A DNA stretch of 64,000 nucleotides, taken from NCBI GenBank assembly GCA_017744915.1, contig JAGIAH010000004.1:310001-374000 (forward strand), given 5' to 3'. The DNA is from Agrobacterium tumefaciens. GTDB lineage: Bacteria > Pseudomonadota > Alphaproteobacteria > Rhizobiales > Rhizobiaceae. The notes under the pieces were generated by a model. The model ran no database searches. It saw only the letters and a program-made list of their open reading frames with translations, and had not been told where the DNA came from. Shown here piece by piece: positions 20,013 to 28,019 of the stretch; within the stretch, counting starts at the first letter, position 1, and the number at the start of each line of letters is the position of its first letter. The position numbers and the translations under genes were made by a program.

Positions 20013-21074
20013 CTAGGTACCGAGGTGATGTGCGATCCTGGATCTGACGTGATCATAATCATCATGACCCATGCATCGGCGAACTACAACGCGATCAAGC
20101 ACTGGATTGGTGGATCCGGCTGCCCTGGAGCTGCTGTTGACACTTAATTCCGGTTCGGAATTCAGCTTCTTCCCGATGACCCGGTGCCAACGAATACTGA
20201 GCTTGAAGGGTTCAATCGGCGTATCGAGTGCAGCCTTCCCACCTTTGTGGTACGTTTCGCTTCTAAGATCCAGCTTCCGCCGTCTCATTTTCTCATGCTT
20301 GAGCGATGCCGTCGTCGTGCCGAACCCGAGTTCCACGACAGTTCCCTCGGATCCATCGTTATACATTTTGTCGATCAGCGGGAATACGTTGATCGGCTCT
20401 GGCATTGGAATGCCGATCAGCTTAGTGAACTGAGCGAGTGCCATTTTTCTGGCGGCAACAGCAATTTCGGACAGTGTGCCTTCTGGAAAATCGATCCGGA
20501 CGTCCAACGTATCTCCGGTCGCGGGGATCCATATAACATCGAAGGCATGGAAGCGAATGGTTTTTACCCCGATGATCTCCTCGTAGTCGTCAAAAGCGGT
20601 ATCCGCTGCTTCAGGCAAGGCATCCACGTCGATGCGTTCGCGGATAGTGGTCACTCGTGCAGATGAGAACACAAGACCAACGCCGTCTTCATTTTCTTCG
20701 ACCGACGTGAGGACAAGACCCGCAGGAGCGGCCTTGAGGTCTGCTTCCGATAAACTGGCAGGATAGCGCTCTGAGAACACCGTTTCCGGCGGCTCAATCG
20801 AGGTGATTTTCTCCCTAATAACCGAGAGGGTTGACGGATCCAACTGGTAGAAGCTGACCAGCTTCTCGCCGCAGATTTGATGAGATTTGAGGGCATCGAT
20901 CAGTTCGTCAATCTTTTCCTCACTCTTATTGGGATTTTCGCTGACCTTTTGAAGAGTGTTGTTCCATCCCTTTCCCCGCGCGATCCCGATGTCCGCGAAT
21001 ATCCGACGACCGACGGGCCAAGGCGCCCGCTCGCGAAGACTCTCTAGCACATCTGAGATCGGCACATTCATCAT
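20013..21074 (-). CDS. Hypothetical protein of the DISARM-related operon
   Basis: A 353-residue soluble protein that I do not recognise. Its N-terminus (ISDVLESLRERAPWPVGRRI) is followed by a helical region, an acidic middle and a predicted beta-rich centre (KTIRFHAFDVIWIPATGDTL). The C-terminal third is basic (KHEKMRRRKLDLRS, then SIRWHRVIGKK), consistent with nucleic-acid contact. The start ATG-ATG at 21074 follows directly after the stop of the upstream broken gene, with TTGGAGC as ribosome-binding site. It could be a specificity or adaptor subunit, but nothing in the sequence proves it. Confidence 0.65.
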   Translation of the reverse strand: MMNVPISDVLESLRERAPWPVGRRIFADIGIARGKGWNNTLQKVSENPNKSEEKIDELIDALKSHQICGEKLVSFYQLDPSTLSVIREKITSIEPPETVFSERYPASLSEADLKAAPAGLVLTSVEENEDGVGLVFSSARVTTIRERIDVDALPEAADTAFDDYEEIIGVKTIRFHAFDVIWIPATGDTLDVRIDFPEGTLSEIAVAARKMALAQFTKLIGIPMPEPINVFPLIDKMYNDGSEGTVVELGFGTTTASLKHEKMRRRKLDLRSETYHKGGKAALDTPIEPFKLSIRWHRVIGKKLNSEPELSVNSSSRAAGSTNPVLDRVVVRRCMGHDDYDHVRSRIAHHLGT

Positions 21075-21468
21075 TTAAGCTCCAAGGATTCGTATTGGCG
21101 AGACTATCCCTGAATCCTGTAAAGTCCAGATTATTAAGTAGTTACCCCCATACTCCCGGTCGGTGTGTACATCCGTGCGCGGAATTTCGCCCCAGGTCGT
21201 CGTCCAATCTTGGGCCTGACTCATTCTCGATAACATTTTGAGCTTAACCGGCTTGTTTTCCAATGGAGAATCACTGTCATACAAGTCAAGTTTCAGTTTT
21301 CCGATCTGAGCTCTGCTGAGTTAAGCGTTGAGGCAAGCACAGCCGAAAGCTGGTTCGCAGTGTTGTCCGTAGTCACCGGATTAACATCTCGGGTCGGCTC
21401 AGAGACGTCAGCACGGTGACCACGAAACGGGCCTTTGCCTGCTGCACCAGGGATTTCCTCACCCTCAT
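21075..21468 (-). pseudogene. Frame-broken small gene between the DrmB-like and 353-residue genes
   Basis: Three reading frames in series look like parts of one gene of about 130 codons. An ATG at 21468 overlaps the drmB-like stop (ATGA) and reads MRVRKSLVQQAKARFVVTVL, stopping at 21373. The middle, in the next frame, reads TTDNTANQLSAVLASTLNSA. The last part, in the third frame, reads KLKLDLYDSDSPLENKPVKL to a stop at 21075. Each part has protein-like composition, and the first has high GC at third positions. Two single-base indels would join them. A TTG at 21475 starts the middle frame, so a one-shift version is also possible. Sequencing error is an alternative. Confidence 0.55.
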
Positions 21469-23675
21469 TGGTCAAGCCCCCTATCGAAATACCCGATGAT
21501 GTCCGGGGAGTTCGCCAGTTCCCATTCCGGAGCCAGGCCGCCCTTCAGAACCGATCTCGACAGCAGCAGATTGGAAGCGCCGCAGGATACCTCGTTGACC
21601 ATGATGCATGCAGGGCATGCTCCGCCGCGGCTGTCGCAAAGACTTCCTGACCCGCATCGTAGCATTCTCGGATCGATCGATCTGCGCAGGAAGTCCATGG
21701 CATGGTTGCGCCACATCGCCGAGATGTTTCCGAGATCGGGGGTCATGCCCTTTCGATAGATGGTGAACGCAAGATCGGCGGGGAAGATGTATTCCCCGAT
21801 GCCATCGCGGTCGAGCCCGGAGGCGTCGGCCAGGGAGTGGATGAGTTGATGCGAGAACGAATGCAGCAGCATGTACACGAACGGGGCCAGTTCGCGGGGC
21901 ATCCCCTGCCGCTCCTTGTCCTTGTATCTGTCGAGGAATTGACCGAAATCTTGGTATCGTTCGAGATAGCCCTGTCCGAGACCGACATCGTCGGGCGGCA
22001 TATCGGCGATCCCATTTTTCTGCAGCCAACGACGCACGCGAGTCTCGTCCAGCTTGATGTAGAGGGCCTCGTTCTTCTGCTGGGTCACATAGATGGGGCG
22101 CTTTCCGTTCTTCATCCTGTCGAAGGCAACAAGGCGAACCGGCATGGCGACCTGGCGGTTCTGATACTCGCGCTCATAGACAGGCGTGGACGAGACCCGG
22201 GTGAAGCCGAAACTGTATTCACAGATGGGAAGGCCACGCAGGAGAACCATCTGCGCGATGCCAGTCTTCCCGAGGACGGCACCGACCTCTTTCCGGTATC
22301 TCTCCATCTCCTCGGCGACACCCGCGTGCTCGCTTAGGGTCAGGTCTGGCTTCATCACGTCGACAGCGGTGTGATTGAATATCCCCTCCCTGATGTGCTC
22401 GTCGATGAACGCCGCGTGCTCGACGGTCAGCCGAATTGGGTCGAACTTTCTCACCCAATCCGCCCTCAGATCGACACGCCTGGCAATCGCTTCGCTTTTC
22501 AGCGCGCCACGGGTCACGAGCTCCTCTGCGAACCATCTTTCGCGGAGTCTGCGCATCTCCGCCACTGGCGCCGAGGCGTCCTCCCCTCTCTGAAGACGCT
22601 GCTGCGTGATCTTGCGGAACATAACGAACTCCTCCCATTCGTCCGTCCTTCCATTCCGCGCCAGAGCCGTCTCGATCTCCTCATCCGAGGGATCGTCGTA
22701 GGGTATTGAATGGATTTTCGCCAACTTCCGCAGCAGATCCTCGCGCCTCTCCGGGCTCATCAACTGGACGACCGTGGTCTCGCGCAGTTCGATGAAGCTA
22801 CCCCGCTGCGGATAAAACGCACTGCTTGCCCGGTAGGAAACGGGAAGCATGTTCACCTGTATCCACTCGAATTGCTGGGCATCGGGTTTCTGTTGATCCA
22901 AGGAGAGCTTCAAGAGTACACGCGGCTCGGCCTTCTTCAGTTCCCGGGACTCCCCGCAGCCTTCGCAGACATATCGCCACTCGGAAAACACTGGAGCCTT
23001 GCTCTTGAGCTTGAACTGCTGCCAACCGCAGGTGCAGCTTCGCAGGTGCCTGATTTCCTGCGCGCTGTCGTCGAAGGTGTAGTTGAACGGGCTAAGCGGC
23101 TCGAGGGTACCGTACCAATGGACATAGACCACATCGACCTGTGTCCACCGCGCGTCGTGGCCGTTGCATTTCTTGGGAAGCTTTCGGGCCGCCTGATCGG
23201 AGACGCTGGCGAATTCCCGGACGCTGCCACATTCGCCGCATTGGTAGACGAGAGGATATGGCAGATATCCGACGACATCCGGCTTGTTGAGGGTGAAATC
23301 CGTGTGATTGATGCGTACGGTCTGGGCGATGGCATCATAGAATGCGTCGTCAAGAGCGAATTCGGCGGGAGCGGTCGGACATGCGTCCTGCACCCGCTTG
23401 ATCCAGTTCGCGGCGAACTCGTTGATCCCTTCGAAGATAGTATGGGCCACATTAGTCGACAGGCGCGGACTGAACTCGCTGAGATATGGGACCGCCTTGC
23501 AGATACCCTTTCCTCCCTCCCAGGTCATCAATACGCCAGGAGCATACGAAGTTGCTATCTGCGCGCGTGAACGGAGCATCTTGGGAGGCTCCACTTTCCT
23601 CTCATCGGCATCCATCGTCTGGGTATGGCTCCTGCGGCCACTCCCCATGTCTAACGTCTTCGTCTTTCCGGACAT
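21465..23675 (-). CDS. drmB: DUF1998 protein, DrmB-like
   Basis: A 736-residue protein. Zinc-ribbon-type pairs are visible: YQCGECGS near residue 143, SCTCGW near residue 204 and YVCEGCGES near residue 237. The C-terminal DUF1998 region has LLHSFSHQLIHSLADASG near residue 608, AFTIYRKGMTPDLGNISAMW, and a final Cys cluster (LCDSRGGACPACIM) near residue 685. In DISARM, DrmB partners the DrmA helicase to load on and restrict incoming DNA. It begins one base after the drmA-like gene, so the two are coexpressed. The call follows from domain content and adjacency to the helicase; the symbol is by analogy with DISARM. Confidence 0.82.
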   Translation of the reverse strand: MSGKTKTLDMGSGRRSHTQTMDADERKVEPPKMLRSRAQIATSYAPGVLMTWEGGKGICKAVPYLSEFSPRLSTNVAHTIFEGINEFAANWIKRVQDACPTAPAEFALDDAFYDAIAQTVRINHTDFTLNKPDVVGYLPYPLVYQCGECGSVREFASVSDQAARKLPKKCNGHDARWTQVDVVYVHWYGTLEPLSPFNYTFDDSAQEIRHLRSCTCGWQQFKLKSKAPVFSEWRYVCEGCGESRELKKAEPRVLLKLSLDQQKPDAQQFEWIQVNMLPVSYRASSAFYPQRGSFIELRETTVVQLMSPERREDLLRKLAKIHSIPYDDPSDEEIETALARNGRTDEWEEFVMFRKITQQRLQRGEDASAPVAEMRRLRERWFAEELVTRGALKSEAIARRVDLRADWVRKFDPIRLTVEHAAFIDEHIREGIFNHTAVDVMKPDLTLSEHAGVAEEMERYRKEVGAVLGKTGIAQMVLLRGLPICEYSFGFTRVSSTPVYEREYQNRQVAMPVRLVAFDRMKNGKRPIYVTQQKNEALYIKLDETRVRRWLQKNGIADMPPDDVGLGQGYLERYQDFGQFLDRYKDKERQGMPRELAPFVYMLLHSFSHQLIHSLADASGLDRDGIGEYIFPADLAFTIYRKGMTPDLGNISAMWRNHAMDFLRRSIDPRMLRCGSGSLCDSRGGACPACIMVNEVSCGASNLLLSRSVLKGGLAPEWELANSPDIIGYFDRGLDQ

Positions 23676-23676
23676 G

Positions 23677-26600
23677 TCACGCCTCTCCCATTACGTCGGC
23701 ATCCGTTTCGGCCGTTTCGCCTCGCTGCCCGCGGATTGCCTTCATCACCGCCGCGACATCCTCCGCTCTCACCGAACGCTGATCCGTCGCTCCCGGATCG
23801 ATCACCGATGCGGTAATGACACCTGCCTCGTCGACGTCCCGAAGCGAGGTCATGGGCTTCTTGAACACTGCATCGTAGTCCCCCCAGTAGTCTTTCAACT
23901 GGGCAGCGACCAGGAACGACCTCATGGCCTTCCCGAACTCATGGGCAGCATTCATTGCGCCATCCCGGTAGAAATCCGGATATGGAGGCTTCCCGAATCC
24001 AGAGCCATCCCGCCCTGCAACGCCCATGGACGAAAGCATGAATCTGGCGAGATCATTGGAGAAACCGACAATGTCTCTGCTGGCCTGGGTGGACAGCAAC
24101 TTCGTCGAATCGAAGGTCTTGAAGTCGGCCTTCTTGCTGTTATCCAGCCGTACGAATTCGCCGGCATCGTTGAGCATAGCCCACGCCTGCACGTAGGACG
24201 CCTGGACACGCCTTATCGCATTTTCAGCCCAGCGCTCCACCGCGGGCGGAGCGATCATCCGCTCAAGGAAGCGATGAAATATGTCGTGCGTCTCCACCAC
24301 GTACCGGTCGCGGCGGCTTTGGGGTGTGGGAAGCAGCATGACGAATCCCACATGCGTTCGCCCGACGCGGCTCGATGCCTGAATATATTCCGCGATATCG
24401 GAGGGGAGTCCCGCGAAGAACATGCTGTTGAAGCGGTCGACATCGACGCCGTGACTGATCGCGGATGTGGCGACGATACTCCGCAACGTCGCGCCCACAT
24501 GGGGATACCCGGCCTCGAACGGCGTTTCCGCCTGCTTCATGACCCGCTGGATCTCCTGCATGTCGACGCCACCGGAGATGAGGCGGCTGATGAACCGGTC
24601 GTGTTCCAGCCCGGCCGCGTGATGTTTCTGCCTTACTGACGAGTGGAGCGCATCGATGACCTGGTCTCCACCCTTCTTGTTGGTGACGTAGCAGAGCGCG
24701 ATCCGATGCAGGTCCACCAATGCCATGATCTCGCCGATCCGTCCGTCGTTGACGGCGCGGTCGATTGCGGCGCGTCGCCAGTCGCCTGCAGCTCCAGGAG
24801 ATATCGCCCTGCGCAGTTCAACTACCGCCGAGGCAGCTCTGCCGGGATCCAGCAAGGTCGTCCACAGATGCGAGATAATCGTGTGGAACGAACTCAGCAC
24901 GCCTACGGTCGTCACCGTGTGCGTGGCATCGTTCGTCATCAGCGAGACGTAGAGCCTCGTCCACGGTGCTGTTGCCTCGGGAACAAGGTGCGACGGAAGC
25001 GACCTCGAAAGTGCAACTCGGTCGCCGTTACCGGAGGGCGCGCTCTCGGCCTCTGCGAAGAACGACCGATAGATGTCGGGCCCTGGGTAAGGAAAGCGCA
25101 GAGGCTTGCGCTGATAGAGCGTTTTGAGCTGCCTGTCAGGATCGCTGATCGTCGCCGTTGCGGCGATCATCTTCGGGAGCCGGGGCGCCCTCGTTCCGTC
25201 CGCATTCACGTACCGGCACACTTGGAGGTCATCCCCGGCAATCTCGTCGATCGTCCGGAAAGTCTGTTCGAGCAGGGTATCGAAAAGTCCGCTGAAGGTT
25301 CCAAGGCTGTCCTCCAGGAGATGCGCCTCGTCCTGGATGATCAGCGATGGGAACGGATCGTGAAAGACTCGCGTTCCGCCATGGTATGCGGGCAACACGC
25401 CCGATGCGCCGACGGCATCCGGTCCCGCCTGGAGCTTGCGGATGTCGCTTGGACTGCTGAGGTGGCCTTCGGGACTCTTCCATCTTGCGAGGCCGAACAT
25501 TCCCAGGACGTTGGTGATGGTGGAGGTGTTTTGGCCGAGCATTGCCAACTTGTCGACGGTGCCGAGAACAATCGCCGGCGCGCGCTGGTAGATGGTGTCG
25601 TCGGTAAGAAGGAAAGGAAGCGGTGTCACAATGCCGTGGGCATCGTTCCAGGGGCAATTCCCATCGAAGCAGACTATCGCAGCGCGTTCCGCTGCTGCGT
25701 CTTTCGATCTGAAGCGTCGCAACCCCGTCGGCTTGTCGCAGCACGGGCACCGGGGCACTTTGTTATAGGCAGCGACGGCTTCGCGATACCTCAGAGCTCG
25801 CCTGCCGCTATCGCTGTCTCCGGCGATACCCTCTTCGAAGGGATCGTCGTTGGCGGGATCGCCCAGATTAGGCAGATCCGCCCTGATTGCACTGTAGCGG
25901 TTCGGGGTGTTCGCCGAGCCGACCCAGAAGCCGATCTCGATCGGCCAGGTCCCGACACTCTTCTTCTTTCTGACGAGCTCGGCATGAACGATCAGCCGAA
26001 GCAGGCGCTGCGCCTGCTGCAGGGTTAGAAGGCGCAGCGGATATCGGATCATGGCGGTAACACCTCGATCCTTGCCCCGGAGGCGGTCGAGGAAGATGGC
26101 GAATAGCAGTGCCCCGTAGAAGGCCTCGGACTTCCCGCCTCCGGTCGGAAAGTAGAGCAGGCTCGCGGCCTGTTCGTCACGCTCGACATCGAACTCGTCC
26201 GCATATTCCTTCATGCGGGAAGCGAAGGTGGGAATATGGGCGAGGATGAACGCGAGCTGGAAGAGACGCCAGCCACGCTTCGGATACTTCGCGTCGCGCC
26301 GGGCGAAGGATTCGTTGGTCATGCGCCATGCGAACCAGGGCGCAGCCTTCCGGCGCAGTCTTTCGTGCTCGGCACCGACAGGAGTTCCGGCAAGAGCCGT
26401 GGCTGCGGCACGCGCCTCAATGAGTAACCTCACTCCGCGCTCGATATGCTTCGCCTCGATCCTCTGGCCAGCCAGATCCTCCTCGAAGCGCGCTATTTCC
26501 CGGCGCCCATCCTCAGGCGGCAGGCTCGCCGCAATGGCACCACCGAGCGAGGTTTCCTGTTCGGCGACCCACCGCAGATACTCCCTTGGGAGATCAAGTA

Positions 26601-28017
26601 GCTTGGCAACGTCGTGATCTTCCGCCAGAGCTCTGAAGCGGCATTCAACCTCGATGCCGCGAGGCACAATTCTGGGCTGGATAAAACGTGGAGCCCAGGT
26701 CGTCTCGATGACCACGGCCTCTCCCTCGTCGTGGCTATCGATGCCGCAGTTTAGCCCGATCGCGGGATAGAATAGGAAGTCCCGGAAGCGATAGGACGGC
26801 TCCACTCGGTCGAGATGGAGCGGCAGATGGGCATCTTTCGGCAGCCGGAGCGCGATGCCCGTGCCGAAGAGCGCGTTGCACTTGATACCGGCATCCCGGG
26901 CACTCAGTTCCGCGGATCCATTGTCCAGCGTCACACGAACCGATATCTGGGAAGGATCCATGAAATCGCGCTGCCTTTCGATCTTGAATGCAAGCGCCGA
27001 AAAATCAGGGAGCGTGTCGGGTGATGCTCGTTGCTGGCGGATCTCGGCGATGAAACGATTCCAATCGTCTTCACTTCGAGCATCCGCAGGACGCACGTCT
27101 CTGTCGCGCCATGCGATATCCCCGCCTTCGTTCTCCAGCCAGGTTGCGAGCTGCGTCGCCACGCTACGCCGCAATTCAACGGAAAATCCCTCGCACACAG
27201 CATGTAGTTCGCCATCCGTCGCCGACGCTGACCATGTGCAGGTCGGAAGCACGAGATCCACTCTTCGCCATTTTCCTGGAATAAGCGCAGGTGACAGATG
27301 CTCTGCAGGGACTGCTCTGCCGGCGGTGATAAGACGCCCGATCGCAGGAGTGGGAACTGTTATGGTCTCGTCACCGGTCTCCACGCCCGAAGGAACGACG
27401 ATAGATTGTTCCCCCTCGGATCTTCCATCATCGAAGGACTGGATGTCAGCGCCCCTCAGTGTAATCCCGTGCTCGGCGTACACGCTCGTCCGCACGTCGT
27501 CTTGAATCTCGCGCCGACGCTTCCGGATGTCGGCGGCTTGTTGCGAGTCTAGGGCCTTCCAGTTGGGCCGAGCGATACCCTCCTTCTCGTAGCTAGCAGT
27601 CCGGCGCTCTCTAATCTGGGCATCTATCGCCGCCTTGATCTCGCCGTTCAGCTTGAAGTCGATCTCGATGCCGTACCTGTCACTGGATATCTCCTCCCAT
27701 TCTGGAAGGATCCGGACGTAGACAGAGAACCGTGGGGTCGCCGTCAACGTTGCCGACGATCCGGAGCGCATGTTGAAGTCGAAGCCGATGGCAGCGATCT
27801 TGATATCGGAAGTCTCGTCCTCATCTGCTCTTGATCGGCGTGGTAGTAGCTGGCCAGAGAAAATTGACCGGCGGGGCGAGCGGCCGTAGACCGTTCGGCC
27901 TGCCTCGTCGGTGCCACTGGCTCGTCCGGTGACCATATTGACCAGTGCGTCGCAGACGGCCTCCTTCAGTTCGACGTCGATACCGGACAGTTCAACTGAA
28001 TCCTTGGGCTGTATCAT
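23677..28017 (-). CDS. drmA: DrmA/YprA-like superfamily 2 DEAH helicase
   Basis: A 1,446-residue protein with an SF2 helicase core in its second half. Walker A is LYFPTGGGKSEAF near residue 620, followed by IRYPLRLLTLQQAQRLL (motif Ia). LIIQDEAHLLEDSLGTFSGL near residue 895 is the DEAH box and ATATISDP is motif III. ATSAISHGVDVDRFN and YIQASSRVGRTHVGF near residue 1217 are motifs V and VI. The insertion between the Walker A and DEAH boxes contains a zinc-ribbon-like CPCCDKPTG. The first 600 residues are an unknown beta-rich region. This layout matches DrmA of DISARM and other YprA-family defence helicases. The start lies two bases after the preceding stop. Confidence 0.85.
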   Translation of the reverse strand: MIQPKDSVELSGIDVELKEAVCDALVNMVTGRASGTDEAGRTVYGRSPRRSIFSGQLLPRRSRADEDETSDIKIAAIGFDFNMRSGSSATLTATPRFSVYVRILPEWEEISSDRYGIEIDFKLNGEIKAAIDAQIRERRTASYEKEGIARPNWKALDSQQAADIRKRRREIQDDVRTSVYAEHGITLRGADIQSFDDGRSEGEQSIVVPSGVETGDETITVPTPAIGRLITAGRAVPAEHLSPALIPGKWRRVDLVLPTCTWSASATDGELHAVCEGFSVELRRSVATQLATWLENEGGDIAWRDRDVRPADARSEDDWNRFIAEIRQQRASPDTLPDFSALAFKIERQRDFMDPSQISVRVTLDNGSAELSARDAGIKCNALFGTGIALRLPKDAHLPLHLDRVEPSYRFRDFLFYPAIGLNCGIDSHDEGEAVVIETTWAPRFIQPRIVPRGIEVECRFRALAEDHDVAKLLDLPREYLRWVAEQETSLGGAIAASLPPEDGRREIARFEEDLAGQRIEAKHIERGVRLLIEARAAATALAGTPVGAEHERLRRKAAPWFAWRMTNESFARRDAKYPKRGWRLFQLAFILAHIPTFASRMKEYADEFDVERDEQAASLLYFPTGGGKSEAFYGALLFAIFLDRLRGKDRGVTAMIRYPLRLLTLQQAQRLLRLIVHAELVRKKKSVGTWPIEIGFWVGSANTPNRYSAIRADLPNLGDPANDDPFEEGIAGDSDSGRRALRYREAVAAYNKVPRCPCCDKPTGLRRFRSKDAAAERAAIVCFDGNCPWNDAHGIVTPLPFLLTDDTIYQRAPAIVLGTVDKLAMLGQNTSTITNVLGMFGLARWKSPEGHLSSPSDIRKLQAGPDAVGASGVLPAYHGGTRVFHDPFPSLIIQDEAHLLEDSLGTFSGLFDTLLEQTFRTIDEIAGDDLQVCRYVNADGTRAPRLPKMIAATATISDPDRQLKTLYQRKPLRFPYPGPDIYRSFFAEAESAPSGNGDRVALSRSLPSHLVPEATAPWTRLYVSLMTNDATHTVTTVGVLSSFHTIISHLWTTLLDPGRAASAVVELRRAISPGAAGDWRRAAIDRAVNDGRIGEIMALVDLHRIALCYVTNKKGGDQVIDALHSSVRQKHHAAGLEHDRFISRLISGGVDMQEIQRVMKQAETPFEAGYPHVGATLRSIVATSAISHGVDVDRFNSMFFAGLPSDIAEYIQASSRVGRTHVGFVMLLPTPQSRRDRYVVETHDIFHRFLERMIAPPAVERWAENAIRRVQASYVQAWAMLNDAGEFVRLDNSKKADFKTFDSTKLLSTQASRDIVGFSNDLARFMLSSMGVAGRDGSGFGKPPYPDFYRDGAMNAAHEFGKAMRSFLVAAQLKDYWGDYDAVFKKPMTSLRDVDEAGVITASVIDPGATDQRSVRAEDVAAVMKAIRGQRGETAETDADVMGEA

Positions 28018-28019
28018 GC

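Noticed and set aside
24643-26028. 461-codon plus-strand open frame
   Set aside because: Antisense to the DrmA-like helicase; it lacks domains and crosses the helicase motifs.
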